Positions 8,873 through 16,955 of a stretch of DNA of 64,000 nt are shown here, one piece after another. The position numbers were made by a program, and so were the translations under genes. The stretch comes from Pseudonocardia alni (GTDB taxonomy: Bacteria; Actinomycetota; Actinomycetes; Mycobacteriales; Pseudonocardiaceae). The stretch covers positions 5,022,001-5,086,000 of the forward strand of contig NZ_PHUJ01000003.1 of NCBI RefSeq assembly GCF_002813375.1. Direction: 5' to 3'. The notes under the pieces were generated by a model, which saw nothing but the letters and a program-made list of their open reading frames with translations, made no database searches and was not told where the DNA came from. Positions within the stretch are counted from its first letter, which is position 1; the number at the start of each line of letters is the position of its first letter.

Positions 8873-9703
8873 TCAGGGCCAGGGGCGCCAGGGCGCGCCG
8901 GACTCCTCGTAGCGCGGGACGGTGTGCCTGCGGTCGGCGAGCCGGTGCAGCGCGTGCGCGGCCCACGTCCGCCATCCGACCAGCACCAGCACGACGACGA
9001 TCAGCCCGGCGGTGAGCGGGCCGGCCCAGCCGAGCGGCCCCGAGGCGTTGACCGCCGCCATGACCAGCGGGCCGAGCAGCGCGAACACCGCGCCCGCGAC
9101 CTGCGGGAGCCGGGCGTCGGCGAGCACGTCGACGGCGATCAGCCTGCGCTGCTCACCGTCCGGGGTGCCTCCCGAGCGCAGCACCTTCCGTGCGGCCGCG
9201 CGGTCGCGCACCAGTCCCATGTCCGGCCCGCGGGACGGGGCGACCCGCACCGGGATCCGCGACGCCGACAGCCACAGCAGCACCACGCCGAGCAGGCTCA
9301 GCAGCCCGCCGACGACGATCGCGGCCAGCAGGTGGTCGGCGCGGGCGTGGACGTCGGTGGTGATCGAGTAGACGACGCCGAACCACGCCGCCGCGACCCC
9401 GGCCGCGACCCGGCCGATGACGACGGCCCGCAGCGACGGCGGTCGCACGGTCGGCCACGGCCCGGCCGGCGCGACGGCGGCCGGCTCGCCGGGCCGGTCG
9501 ACGGGACGGCCCTCGGGCACCGGCGGTGCGGGCGGGGACAGCACCGGGCCGGGTGCACCCGGGGGACCCGCGGGCGGCGGGGCCGCGGACTCGTGCAGCC
9601 GCTGACGTCCGCCGGGCGCGGGCGGAGGGGCCGGGGGCCCGGGCGCGGGGGAGCGGGGGCCGGCGTCGCGGTCGGCCCGGTCGCCGGTGTCCGGAGCACG
9701 CAT
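8873..9703 (-). CDS. Membrane protein with a proline-rich N-terminal tail
   Basis: A 276-residue protein. The first 100 residues are rich in Pro, Ala and Gly and should be disordered in the cytoplasm. Four hydrophobic helices follow (roughly VVIGRVAAGVAAAWFGVVY, LAAIVVGGLLSLLGVVLLWL, then a pair near the C-terminus). No family is recognised with certainty. Uncharacterised actinobacterial membrane proteins of this style are common. The ATG at 9703 is chosen because the upstream extension overlaps the iron-regulated promoter region. Function unknown. Confidence 0.7.
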   Translation of the reverse strand: MRAPDTGDRADRDAGPRSPAPGPPAPPPAPGGRQRLHESAAPPPAGPPGAPGPVLSPPAPPVPEGRPVDRPGEPAAVAPAGPWPTVRPPSLRAVVIGRVAAGVAAAWFGVVYSITTDVHARADHLLAAIVVGGLLSLLGVVLLWLSASRIPVRVAPSRGPDMGLVRDRAAARKVLRSGGTPDGEQRRLIAVDVLADARLPQVAGAVFALLGPLVMAAVNASGPLGWAGPLTAGLIVVVLVLVGWRTWAAHALHRLADRRHTVPRYEESGAPWRPWP

Positions 9704-9820
9704 GGTCGCGACGCTACCCGCGGGTCCGGACGCTCCGGCCGGGGTGTCGGCCCCGCGCGACGGGTGCGGCCCCCGGGGCGCCGAACGAGCGATGCGGATC
9801 ACGCAGAGACGACATTCAGG

Positions 9821-9839
9821 TCAGGTTAGGCTCGCCTTC
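9821..9839 (+). promoter_or_regulatory. IdeR/DtxR-like iron box
   Basis: The sequence tcaggttaggctcgccttc matches the 19-bp IdeR/DtxR consensus ttaggttaggctaacctaa at 14 positions, including the central aggttaggct. It lies 22 bp before the start of an iron-siderophore binding protein gene. Iron repression through an IdeR-type regulator is the natural reading. Confidence 0.75.
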
Positions 9840-9860
9840 CCAGATCGAAGGAGGCCTGCC

Positions 9861-10913
9861 GTGCCGCGTGCCGCAGCACCCCTGTCCGCCCGTTCCGTGA
9901 GCCGTCGCGGCGTCCTCGCCGGCGCCGCCGGTCTGCTGGTCCTCGCCGGGTGCGGGACCCGGCCGCAGGACGGGCAGGGCGCCGACGGTGTGGCCGCGGA
10001 GGGCTACCCGGTGACGGTGCGGCACGCGCTGGGGGAGACGGTCGTCCCCGACCGGCCGCAGCGCGTCGTCACGCTGAGCGCGGCGAACACCGACGTCGCG
10101 CTGGCGATGGGGGTGCTGCCGGTCGCGATCCCGCGCACCGTCTACGGCGGCGACGCCGAGGGTGTGCTGCCCTGGGTGCGCGACGCGATCACCGCGCACG
10201 GTGGCGCGTTTCCGCAGGTCATCGGCTCCGACGACCTGTCGGTGACGCCGATCGAACAGGTCGCTGCGGCCCGGCCGGACCTGGTGCTGGCCACCTACTC
10301 GGGCCTGACGCGGGCCGAGTACGACCAGCTGTCCGCGATCGCCCCGACCGTCGCCTACCCCGACGCCCCCTACTCCACCGGCTGGCAGGACCAGACCCGG
10401 ATCGCCGGTCAGGTGTTCGGCGACCCGGCGCGGGCCCGGCAGCTGATCGACTCCACCGGGCAGCGCCTGCGCACGGCGGCCCAGCGGTACCCGCAGCTGG
10501 CGGGTGCCACGTTCGTCTACACCGGAGGGATGGACTCCGGTGCGCTCGGTGTCTTCCGGGCGGGCGACGTCCGCGTCCAGCTGGTCACCGACCTCGGGCT
10601 CACCCTGGCGCCCTACGTCGAGCAGAACGCGCCGGGCGGTGGGGAGGTCTACTACACCGTCAGCGGTGAGCTGCTCTCGCGCGTCGAGTCCGACCTCGTC
10701 ATCGGCTTCTTCGCGACGCCGGCCGAGGAGCAGGCCTTCCGGAGCGCGCCCGGCGTCGGGCTGCTGCCGGCGATGGCCCGTGGCGGGTTCGCCCCGGTCG
10801 TCGGGGCCGACCGGGTGGTGGCGAGCTCGGCGCCGTCGGTCCTGTCGATCCCGTGGGTGCTCGACGCGTACCTGCCGATCCTGGCCGCCGCCGCCGCTCG
10901 CTCGCGCGGCTGA
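9861..10913 (+). CDS. Iron-siderophore ABC transporter substrate-binding lipoprotein
   Basis: A 350-residue lipoprotein. The N-terminus has a twin-arginine segment SRRGVL and a lipobox LAGC with Cys31 as the lipid anchor. The body is a FepB/FhuD-like periplasmic-binding fold, with RPQRVVTLSAANTDVALAMG near the start and PDLVLATYSGLTRAEYDQLSAIAP in the middle. It should capture ferric siderophores outside the membrane. No permease or ATPase gene is adjacent, so it must use components encoded elsewhere. The GTG at 9861 has a gaaggagg site at ideal distance, and an IdeR-like box just upstream fits iron regulation. Confidence 0.9.
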   Translation: MPRAAAPLSARSVSRRGVLAGAAGLLVLAGCGTRPQDGQGADGVAAEGYPVTVRHALGETVVPDRPQRVVTLSAANTDVALAMGVLPVAIPRTVYGGDAEGVLPWVRDAITAHGGAFPQVIGSDDLSVTPIEQVAAARPDLVLATYSGLTRAEYDQLSAIAPTVAYPDAPYSTGWQDQTRIAGQVFGDPARARQLIDSTGQRLRTAAQRYPQLAGATFVYTGGMDSGALGVFRAGDVRVQLVTDLGLTLAPYVEQNAPGGGEVYYTVSGELLSRVESDLVIGFFATPAEEQAFRSAPGVGLLPAMARGGFAPVVGADRVVASSAPSVLSIPWVLDAYLPILAAAAARSRG

Positions 10914-11022
10914 TCCGGTCACCCACCTGCCGTAGTCGACATCTGACTATCAGTTATCTCCGCAGGTGACGCGAACGGGTGAATGCGCGTTGCGGGCGCG
11001 GTCGCCCCTCGTTGAGTGGGCA

Positions 11023-11041
11023 AGACCGTTTGCGACGGTCT
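11023..11041. promoter_or_regulatory. Inverted repeat before the Lys/His-rich protein gene
   Basis: Arms agaccgt (11023-11029) and acggtct (11035-11041) are perfect complements with a 5-nt spacer, 26 bp before the start codon. It may be an operator or a 5' leader hairpin. No regulator is identified. Confidence 0.4.
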
Positions 11042-11066
11042 AACGACCAACCATGGAGGTTGTGAG

Positions 11067-11381
11067 ATGCGGAAGTCCGTTCGCGGCGCGCTCGTCGGCG
11101 CAGCGCTGCTCCCCCTGGCCGTCGCGGCCCCCGCCGCGGCCTTCGCCGGCACCACCGGCTACGACGAGGGTGGCAAGGACAAGGGTCACTCGAAGCACGA
11201 GGGTGACAAGGACAAGGGCCACCACAAGAAGCACGGTCACCACAAGAAGTGGGACCACAAGAAGCACGACGACAAGAAGCACGACCTCGCGCTGCCGGCC
11301 CCGCTGGACAGCGTCGTCGACATGATCACCGGTGCCACCGGCGGCGACCTGCCGTCGGCGCCGGCGACCCCGGTCGGCTGA
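11067..11381 (+). CDS. Secreted Lys/His/Asp-rich protein, possible metal binder
   Basis: A 104-residue protein with an N-terminal signal peptide (MRKSVRGALVGAALL then an Ala-rich core ending AAAFAG). A strongly charged segment follows, with repeated HKK, DKKH and KDKGH units holding about a dozen histidines. A short neutral tail containing LDSVVDMITG ends the protein. The ATG at 11067 has a ggagg site. Histidine-rich exported segments often bind divalent metals, and the iron-regulated lipoprotein gene is next door, but a metal role is inference. It could instead bind acidic cell-wall polymers. The repeats are imperfect. Confidence 0.75.
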   Translation: MRKSVRGALVGAALLPLAVAAPAAAFAGTTGYDEGGKDKGHSKHEGDKDKGHHKKHGHHKKWDHKKHDDKKHDLALPAPLDSVVDMITGATGGDLPSAPATPVG

Positions 11382-11397
11382 CCGACCCCGGTCCCGC

Positions 11398-11442
11398 GAC
11401 GGGCCGGTCCGGACCCTCGAGGGGTGTCCGGACCGGCCCGTC
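11398..11442. terminator. Strong bidirectional hairpin terminator
   Basis: A perfect 17-bp stem (11398-11414 with 11426-11442, gacgggccggtccggac and its complement) encloses an 11-nt loop. It sits between the convergent Lys/His-rich protein gene and the DUF998-like gene. Confidence 0.85.
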
Positions 11443-11474
11443 CGCCGTTGCGGGGCCGGTGCCGTACGGGCGGG

Positions 11475-12128
11475 TCAGATCACCGGCGCCGGGTCCTGCG
11501 TCGGTGGGTCCTTCAGGATCGTGTCGCCCTTGACGAACCACGCGACACCGAACGCGAGGATCGCGACGGCCTCGAGCCAGAACAGGGTGTGGAACCGCTC
11601 GGCGACGGCGTCGGGCACCAGTGCCGCGTCCAGTGCGGCCAGCACGAGGCAGGTCACGATCGTCGCGCCGCAGACCCGGTAGACGAGGTTGCGGGCAGCC
11701 TTGCTCCGCGTCCCGGATCCGCCGCGGGTGAACAGGACCAGGCAGAACCAGGCCAGGCCCGCGAAGAACACCGTCGCCGCGGCCAGGTGGAGGTACCCGA
11801 CGACGGTCGCCGCCGTCGTCGCCGCGCCGTCGGGCCGGGTGGGCAGCAGTGCGACGGCGATCGCCGCCGTCCCGGTGATGTTGGCGAGCCGGTTGTCCGG
11901 CCGCTCGTAGCGGTAGCAGAAGAGGAACACGCCGACCGCGCACAGCGAGCCGACGAACACGTCGCGCATCGGCGAGTAGTAGTAGCGGCTGATGGAGTCC
12001 TGCAGCCCGTCGCCGCCGAGGGCCAGGTCGCCCGTCACCAGCACGAACGGGAGCAGGATCCCGATCACGCCGACGGCACGCCGCAGACCCAGGTAGGACA
12101 GCACGGCACCGTCGGCACGCGAGGACAT
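11475..12128 (-). CDS. DUF998-like integral membrane protein
   Basis: A 217-residue protein with about six transmembrane helices. The ISRYYYSPMRDVFVGSL segment after the first helix and the FCYRYERPDN loop resemble the DUF998 group of bacterial membrane proteins. No biochemical role is known. Divergent from the AlkB gene, with only about 60 bp between starts, so the two promoters must be close or overlapping. Confidence 0.7.
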   Translation of the reverse strand: MSSRADGAVLSYLGLRRAVGVIGILLPFVLVTGDLALGGDGLQDSISRYYYSPMRDVFVGSLCAVGVFLFCYRYERPDNRLANITGTAAIAVALLPTRPDGAATTAATVVGYLHLAAATVFFAGLAWFCLVLFTRGGSGTRSKAARNLVYRVCGATIVTCLVLAALDAALVPDAVAERFHTLFWLEAVAILAFGVAWFVKGDTILKDPPTQDPAPVI

Positions 12129-12190
12129 GACGAAGATCGTCGCAGAGACGTCGCTCGAACTCTCGTTCGATCGGGCGTAGCGTTCGGGAG

Positions 12191-12805
12191 GTGGACGTCG
12201 GCGGGCAGGCTTCGCTCTTCGCGACCGGGGGTGTGGCCCCGGCGTACCGGCACGAGCTCACCGGTGGGGCGTGGGTCGACGTCGCGGTCGGCTGGGCCCC
12301 CGATGCGGACGAGCTGTTCGCGCTGCTCCGCGCGACCGTGCCGTTCCGCGGCCACCGCCGCCGCATGTACGACCGCGTGGTCGACGAGCCGCGCCTCACC
12401 CACCGCTGGGTCCTGCCCGACGACGCGGTGCCCCACCGGCTGCGCGACATGGGCCGGACGCTGGGGGAGCGCTACGGCCACGACTTCACCCAGATCGGCG
12501 TGAACCTCTACCGCGACGGCGCCGACGGCGTGGCCTGGCACGGCGATCGGGTCGCCCGCGAGCGGCCCGAGGCCGTCGTCGCGCTGGTCGCCCTCGGCGC
12601 GACGCGGCCGCTGCGGCTGCGCCCGACCGGCGGCGGGGCGTCGGTGTCGTTCCCGCTCGCCTCGGGCGACCTGCTGGTCATGGGCGGGACGTGCCAGCGG
12701 ACCTGGCAGCACAGCGTGCCGAAGGTGGCGCGCAGCGGTCCGCGCATCAGCGTCCAGTTCCGCCACCTGTATCCGGGGATGCCGCCGGGTGGGCGACCGA
12801 CATAG
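12191..12805 (+). CDS. AlkB-like 2-oxoglutarate/Fe(II) dioxygenase
   Basis: A 204-residue protein of the AlkB superfamily, which removes alkyl groups from damaged nucleic acid bases. The iron-binding HxD is His117-Gly-Asp119 in GVAWHGD. The distal histidine lies in TWQHSVPK. The 2-oxoglutarate arginine lies in PRISVQFRH. The Fe-site context Q-IGVNLYRDG before the HxD also matches. The start is GTG at 12191 with a short gggag site. It lies 9 bp before nadD and probably shares its transcript. Confidence 0.88.
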   Translation: MDVGGQASLFATGGVAPAYRHELTGGAWVDVAVGWAPDADELFALLRATVPFRGHRRRMYDRVVDEPRLTHRWVLPDDAVPHRLRDMGRTLGERYGHDFTQIGVNLYRDGADGVAWHGDRVARERPEAVVALVALGATRPLRLRPTGGGASVSFPLASGDLLVMGGTCQRTWQHSVPKVARSGPRISVQFRHLYPGMPPGGRPT

Positions 12806-12814
12806 TCTGCGTCG

Positions 12815-13408
12815 ATGCAGCGCAAGATCGGCGTGATGGGCGGGACGTTCGACCCCGTCCACCACGGCCACCTCGTCGCCGCCAGTGAGGTGGCGGACCG
12901 CTTCGCCCTCGACGAGGTGATCTTCGTGCCGACCGGGCGACCGTGGCAGAAGACCGGCCGCGACGTCTCGCCGGCCGAGGACCGCTACCTGATGACGGTC
13001 ATCGCGACGGCGTCGAACCCCCGGTTCTCGGTCAGTCGCGTCGACGTCGACCGTGACGGCCCCACCTACACCGCGGACACCCTCGCCGACCTGCACGCCG
13101 CCATGCCCGACGCGCAGCTGTTCTTCATCACCGGCGCCGACGCCCTCCAGCAGATCCTGTCGTGGCGCAAGGTCGACGAGCTGTTCCGCTACGCGCACTT
13201 CGTCGGCGTGACCCGGCCCGGGTACGAGCTGGCCGACGGGCACCTGCCCCAGGGGTCGGTGACGACGGTCGAGGTGCCCGCGATGGCGATCTCGTCCAGC
13301 GAGTGCCGGGCGCGCGTGGGTGCGGGGAGGCCGGTCTGGTACCTCGTGCCGGACGGGGTGGTGCAGTACATCTCCAAGCGCAGTCTCTACCTGAATCCGG
13401 ACGCTTGA
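12815..13408 (+). CDS. nadD: Nicotinate-nucleotide adenylyltransferase
   Basis: A 197-residue NAD biosynthesis enzyme that joins ATP and nicotinate mononucleotide. The nucleotidyltransferase signature GGTFDPVHHGHL lies at residues 9-20 and the second conserved motif ISSSECR near 167. Length is normal. In mycobacteria the next gene is rsfS, but here rsfS lies 14 kb downstream. The last 15 codons and the bases after the stop are repeated almost exactly at 16843-16893. This indicates that an integrative element has used the 3' end of nadD as its attachment site while leaving the gene intact. Confidence 0.95.
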   Translation: MQRKIGVMGGTFDPVHHGHLVAASEVADRFALDEVIFVPTGRPWQKTGRDVSPAEDRYLMTVIATASNPRFSVSRVDVDRDGPTYTADTLADLHAAMPDAQLFFITGADALQQILSWRKVDELFRYAHFVGVTRPGYELADGHLPQGSVTTVEVPAMAISSSECRARVGAGRPVWYLVPDGVVQYISKRSLYLNPDA

Positions 13409-13414
13409 CCTGCG
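13364..13414 (+). repeat. Left att-like direct repeat in the nadD 3' end
   Basis: This 51-bp stretch, covering the last codons of nadD plus 6 bases beyond its stop, recurs at 16843-16893 with two mismatches. It fits an attL site made by integration into the 3' end of nadD. Similarity with the right copy continues more weakly for about 140 bp, into integrase-related sequence. Confidence 0.8.
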
Positions 13415-13439
13415 AATTCTCCGACGGTCACCCCCGCGG

Positions 13440-13456
13440 GTACAAATCCGGTACAA
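13440..13456 (+). repeat. 17-bp arm-like repeat, left copy
   Basis: gtacaaatccggtacaa, identical to 16721-16737. It is internally symmetric (gtac at both sides of aaatccg). A position just inside the att-like repeat suggests an integrase or excision-factor binding site. A weaker third form (tacacatccggtac) lies at 16919-16932. Confidence 0.55.
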
Positions 13457-13475
13457 GATCACCTGACTCGGATGG

Positions 13476-14062
13476 TCAGCGCAGAGCCGCACCGAGCGCG
13501 GTGTCGACGAGCATCCGAGTGCGGTCCAGGGCGTCCGGCCACTCGTGCGCGTAGGTGTTCAGGGTGATCATCGGCGAGCTGTGTCCCAGTGCGAGCTGCA
13601 CCGTCTTGACCGATGCCCCGTTGTGGATCAACAGGGTCGCGAAGTAGTGGCGGAGCCCGTGCAGCCCGAACCCCTGGGGGAGGCGTGCCCGGCGCACGGC
13701 CGAGCGCCAGACCGTCGACCAGTTCGAACGGTGCAGCGGGAGCCCGTTGCCCGTGACGAACAGCAGCCGGGCCGGCCGCACGACGACGTTGCGCGGGTCG
13801 GTCCGGTCCTCGATCTCGACGACCGCAGGCGGGTAGGTGGCGATGTGGTCGCGTAGCGCGTCGGCGACGATGTCCGGCAGCTCGACCGTGCGGCGGCTCG
13901 ACCGTGACTTCAGCTCGCCCAGGTAGGCGGGAGCACCGACCATCCGCTTCATCTGGCGGACGACGCGGACCTCTTCGGCGTCGAGGTCGACGTCGTCCAG
14001 CTCACTCCGGACCAGGTCCGCGAGCACATGGACCCCGCCTACGCCGTCCGCGTCCTCGGCGC
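13476..14062 (-). pseudogene. Tyrosine integrase, N-terminally truncated
   Basis: The C-terminal catalytic part of a phage-type tyrosine recombinase is well kept: KSRSSRRTVELPD, then HGLRHYFATLLIHNG (the HxxR pair), LGHSSPMIT (second His), and the nucleophile in NTYAHEW near the end. The N-terminal core-binding and arm-binding domains are absent. Upstream of about 14062 the frame gives sequence unlike any integrase, and the first catalytic arginine region is reduced to LADLVRSELDDVDLDAEEV. The frame stays open to 14165, so a gene caller may report a 229-residue protein. Inactive for recombination, in my reading. Confidence 0.75.
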
Positions 14063-14281
14063 CCTCACCGACGACCAGCCTCCCGCGCCCACGACGGCGT
14101 CCAGCTCGTTGATGGCCGTCGCGCCGTCGTCGATCACCGGCCGGGTCTGCTTCCGGTAGATCCACACGACGGCGGAGTCGTCGGTGCTTGACTTGCTCCT
14201 TCGGGTCGCCAGGGTCTTGGCGCTGGCCGCCGCACGTGGTCGGCGGTCAGTTCTCACTCGCATGAGCGATGTCATGCTCCC

Positions 14282-14880
14282 TCAGCGTCGCGAGACCGAG
14301 CGCGACTTCGGTCCCGGGTCGATCCGTCCGCCGTATCTCCTGGTCGGGGCCGACAAGCGCCAGTTTGGCGTGGGCTTCCAAGCCGGCCACGACTGTCCGT
14401 CGGACGGACGCGGCCCGGCGCTGTCGTAGTAGTGCCGTCGGGCCGTCTGACGACCTTGGTGGCGGCCCCTGGCGTGGTCGACGTTGAGGGGCGGGTCGAG
14501 AGCCCGGATGACATCAGCTTCACCGGCCCGGGGGGTCGGGTACTCGCACCAGGGGACGCGCAGGTTCTCGCTCATCCACTGAGTGAGCCGAGCTTCGTCG
14601 TCGTCGACCAGGACGACGCGATCGCTCCAGCGCGTCCGGTACTCCTGCTCGTCGAGCAGAAGGCCGGCGAGTGTGCGGCGCAGGGTTGAACTGCCACTCC
14701 GACGCAGGTGGTTCGAGGCGAGCCGCGTGCGGAGCCTCGTCGCGAGGCCGACGTAGAGGAGACCACCAGGCATAGAGGCCCGGAACCGCCGGCGCCAGAA
14801 TACGGACGTCCTCGGTGGGGAGGGGTTGTCGATCAGCGCGTCGACGACGGATTCGGTCGGCGGGGGAGCAGACGACACGG
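14282..14880 (-). CDS. GIY-YIG domain protein
   Basis: A protein of about 198 residues. The segment LLYVGLATRLRTRLASNHL followed by SGSSTLRRTLAGLL matches the GIY-YIG fold as found in a group of actinobacterial proteins of unknown role. Further conserved elements follow: LTQWMSENLRVPWCEYP and the EADVIRALDPPLN segment with its glutamate. The first Tyr of the usual GIY triplet is not clear, so nuclease activity is uncertain. The last 60 residues are Arg/Pro/Ser-rich and unlike the family, which may reflect decay at the 3' end. The GTG start is at 14878. It is cargo of the element in nadD. Confidence 0.6.
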
Positions 14881-15105
14881 CAGTCTGCCCGGGGACCGAG
14901 CGGCGAGATAGCTGTTCGTCAATCCTTCGTCAGCGCGTCCACCAACGGCGATAGACAGCGACAGCCGCGAGAGCGATGTCACGCAGGTCGGGCGTGTGCG
15001 ATCGCAAACCTCACACGTCCGTGGATCGTGCTGATTCGTTCCGCTTCAACTTCTGAACCGCACGCCGGGTCGGACCGCGTCCGCGCGGATGAGGCCCGGG
15101 GGCGG

Positions 15106-15822
15106 TCAGGAGAACACGCGCTCGAGCCAGTCCAACCATGCCTGCTCGGTGGCCTGACGGTCGATGGCAGCGTAGATGTAGTGGCCCACGGCCTGGGGCA
15201 TGCCCATCGCCGAGTTGTCGTGGAAGCGGTAGAGACCGTCGTCCGTGCGCAACGCGAGGAAGTTGACGAACGCGGGGTAGGCGAAGTCGACCACCCCCTC
15301 CAACGCGGGCAGGCCCTGCGGGGTCAGACGCAGATTCTGCCCCTGTTCGAACGGACCCTCGACGCCGAGGGCTTTCTCTAGGGTCGCCCACGAGTTCGGC
15401 GTCGCAGAGGACGGCGGCCCCTGGGCGGTGACGAAATTGGCGGGCCGTCCGGCGAAGTGCTTCAGGTACTCGGCCAGGGTGTGCAGATACATGTCCCAGC
15501 CGTAGCCGCTCATCTCACCGAAATCGAACTCGGCCTCCCAGTCGTCGCCGAGGTAGCCGCTGTGAACGAAAGTTAGGGAAGTGGTGCTGTCGTCGTCGGC
15601 CGCCACGAGGTACTCGAACGCATGGAAGGCGCCGTTCTCGGCCTTCGGTGTGCGCACGACCAAGCGCTCGTTCTCAGTGGCCTCGACTTCCATCCCGTCC
15701 TTCGCCTGGTAGGGATCCGGGGACCAGGCGGCCTGGCCCTCCGGGGTCGCGATAGCTCGCCACACCTGCTCGGGTGTGGCCTCGAGGACGACGGCCTTGC
15801 GGATCTCGAAGTTCTTGGACAT
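15106..15822 (-). CDS. AHSA1/SRPBCC-domain protein
   Basis: A 238-residue protein. The first 140 residues form an AHSA1-type START-like fold: KAVVLEATPEQVWRAIATPE at the N-terminus, an acidic middle and GWDMYLHTLAEYLKHFAG as the long C-terminal helix. An additional region of about 95 residues follows, without a recognised domain. ATG at 15822 has a gaggag ribosome site. The gene follows an ArsR-like regulator by about 76 bp on the same strand, a pairing often seen for AHSA1 proteins. Ligand unknown. Confidence 0.82.
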   Translation of the reverse strand: MSKNFEIRKAVVLEATPEQVWRAIATPEGQAAWSPDPYQAKDGMEVEATENERLVVRTPKAENGAFHAFEYLVAADDDSTTSLTFVHSGYLGDDWEAEFDFGEMSGYGWDMYLHTLAEYLKHFAGRPANFVTAQGPPSSATPNSWATLEKALGVEGPFEQGQNLRLTPQGLPALEGVVDFAYPAFVNFLALRTDDGLYRFHDNSAMGMPQAVGHYIYAAIDRQATEQAWLDWLERVFS

Positions 15823-15898
15823 GGCGGTGCTCCTCAGCGGTGGTTCCGACCTGCTCCGATGGGGGCCGGAGGGGTGCTTCGACGGGTGGTGGACGAGA

Positions 15899-16513
15899 TC
15901 AGCGGAGGTGGCCGTCGGCGGTGTCGGGAACGGCGGGATGCAGGGCGACGACCAGGCGGTTGAGCTTGCCTGTCCCGGCCGTCCCCGGTTCCTGGCCGGT
16001 GTGATGCCTGGCCACCAGCTCGGTGACGACGGCGGCGAGCTCCTGGGTGAAGGCGGCCCGGTCCGCCGCGGAGGCGAAGCGGATCTGGCCGTCGATGGCG
16101 AAGGTCGCCACCGGCTTACGCGCTCGCTGCGCCCCCGCGAGCAACGTGCCCACGTCGCGCACCAGTCGGGACGCCAGGGCGAGCAGCCACCGCGCCGAAA
16201 GCTGGTCCGGGGCACGGCCCGGGTCGGGCTGGAGCCGCCCGAGCGCGCCAGGGGAGATCACGTACGAGGCGGACGTGGCCTGCAGTATCCGCTCGGTGAA
16301 GTTGCCGCGGCGCCGCTCCTCGACGAGCTCGACCAGGCCATGCTGCTCGAGGACCCTCAGGTGGTAGTTCACCTTCTGTCGCGGGATGCCGAGCCGGGCG
16401 GCGATGGTGGAAGCCGACCCCGGCTCGATCAGGTCCCCGAGGATCTGACGCCGCAGGGGATCCAGCGACGCCTCCGCAGCGGCCGGGTCCTCGATGGTGC
16501 TCACCTCGTGCAT
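15899..16513 (-). CDS. ArsR-like winged-helix regulator
   Basis: A 204-residue regulator. Residues 15-80 give a winged helix-turn-helix: SLDPLRRQILGDLIEPGSAS, TIAARLGIPRQKVNYHLRVLE and QHGLVELVEERRRGN. The C-terminal half is helical and lacks an obvious metal-binding cysteine set, so it may sense another ligand. I place the start at the ATG ending at 16513. The frame extends to an ATG at 16555, but that extension contains a perfect 9+9 palindrome that reads as its own operator. It precedes the AHSA1 gene and probably controls it and itself. Confidence 0.82.
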   Translation of the reverse strand: MHEVSTIEDPAAAEASLDPLRRQILGDLIEPGSASTIAARLGIPRQKVNYHLRVLEQHGLVELVEERRRGNFTERILQATSASYVISPGALGRLQPDPGRAPDQLSARWLLALASRLVRDVGTLLAGAQRARKPVATFAIDGQIRFASAADRAAFTQELAAVVTELVARHHTGQEPGTAGTGKLNRLVVALHPAVPDTADGHLR

Positions 16514-16528
16514 GCCCTCATCCTGACC

Positions 16529-16550
16529 GTTGACAAATAATTTTGTCAAC
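16529..16550. promoter_or_regulatory. Palindromic operator of the ArsR-like gene
   Basis: Arms gttgacaaa (16529-16537) and tttgtcaac (16542-16550) are a perfect 9-bp inverted repeat around taat. Each arm contains TTGACA, the consensus -35 hexamer, so a bound dimer would block the promoter. AT-rich compared with everything around it. Confidence 0.7.
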
Positions 16551-16720
16551 GCCATGCCTCGCGAGCGGGGGCGCCACCGGACCGGCCGGTTGTCAGTCGA
16601 TGCCTACGTCTCCCGGTGGGACGAAACAAGCGTTGTCCAACGCCCAGGCTCAGACTGTCGCCCGCGACGGTCGGGGATCGCGCTCAGCGACGTAGTGGAG
16701 CAGTGGGACACGGCAGGCCG

Positions 16721-16737
16721 GTACAAATCCGGTACAA
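16721..16737 (+). repeat. 17-bp arm-like repeat, right copy
   Basis: Identical to 13440-13456. At 16783-16796 lies gaattcgcaggtca, the exact reverse complement of the 14 bases at 13406-13419 (nadD stop codon and after). The right end of the element therefore carries an inverted copy of part of the att sequence as well. Confidence 0.55.
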
Positions 16738-16842
16738 ACCAGCCTGACCAGCGACGCCCAAGGACGACCAGTCATAACCAGTGAATTCGCAGGTCAGTGG
16801 CCGGACGAGCGGCGTTTCGGGTGGTCGATGTTCCCCCAGCGG

Positions 16843-16893
16843 CAGTACATCTCCAAGCGGAGTCTCTACCTGAATCCGGACGCCTGACCTGCG
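16843..16893 (+). repeat. Right att-like direct repeat, copy of the nadD 3' end
   Basis: Matches 13364-13414 at 49 of 51 positions, including the codons for YISKRSLYLNPDA and the stop codon, but with no nadD gene in front. This is the expected product of integration into the 3' end of a gene by an element that carries its own copy of that end. Confidence 0.8.
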
Positions 16894-16955
16894 GTTTCTC
16901 CGACTGGCATCCCGCGGTTACACATCCGGTACGTGACCGCCCGACCCGGATCGTC

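Larger units (their letters stand above)
13364..16893. mobile_element. Degenerate integrative element in the nadD 3' end
   Basis: About 3.5 kb bounded by near-identical 51-bp copies of the nadD 3' end. It contains an integrase fragment facing the left boundary, a GIY-YIG family protein, an AHSA1-type protein and its ArsR-like regulator. Two copies of a 17-bp sequence (gtacaaatccggtacaa) lie 26 bp inside the left repeat and 106 bp before the right one, where integrase arm sites would be. The integrase has lost its N-terminal part, so the element is probably immobile. Boundaries are inferred from the repeats only. Confidence 0.7.

Noticed and set aside
13476..14165. Intact integrase
   Set aside because: Only the catalytic C-terminal part is recognisable. 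The N-terminal DNA-binding domains and the first catalytic arginine context are missing.
15106..16215. A 369-residue fusion of the AHSA1 protein with upstream sequence
   Set aside because: The upstream part is out of frame with, and overlaps, the ArsR-like gene. The ATG at 15822 has a good ribosome site.
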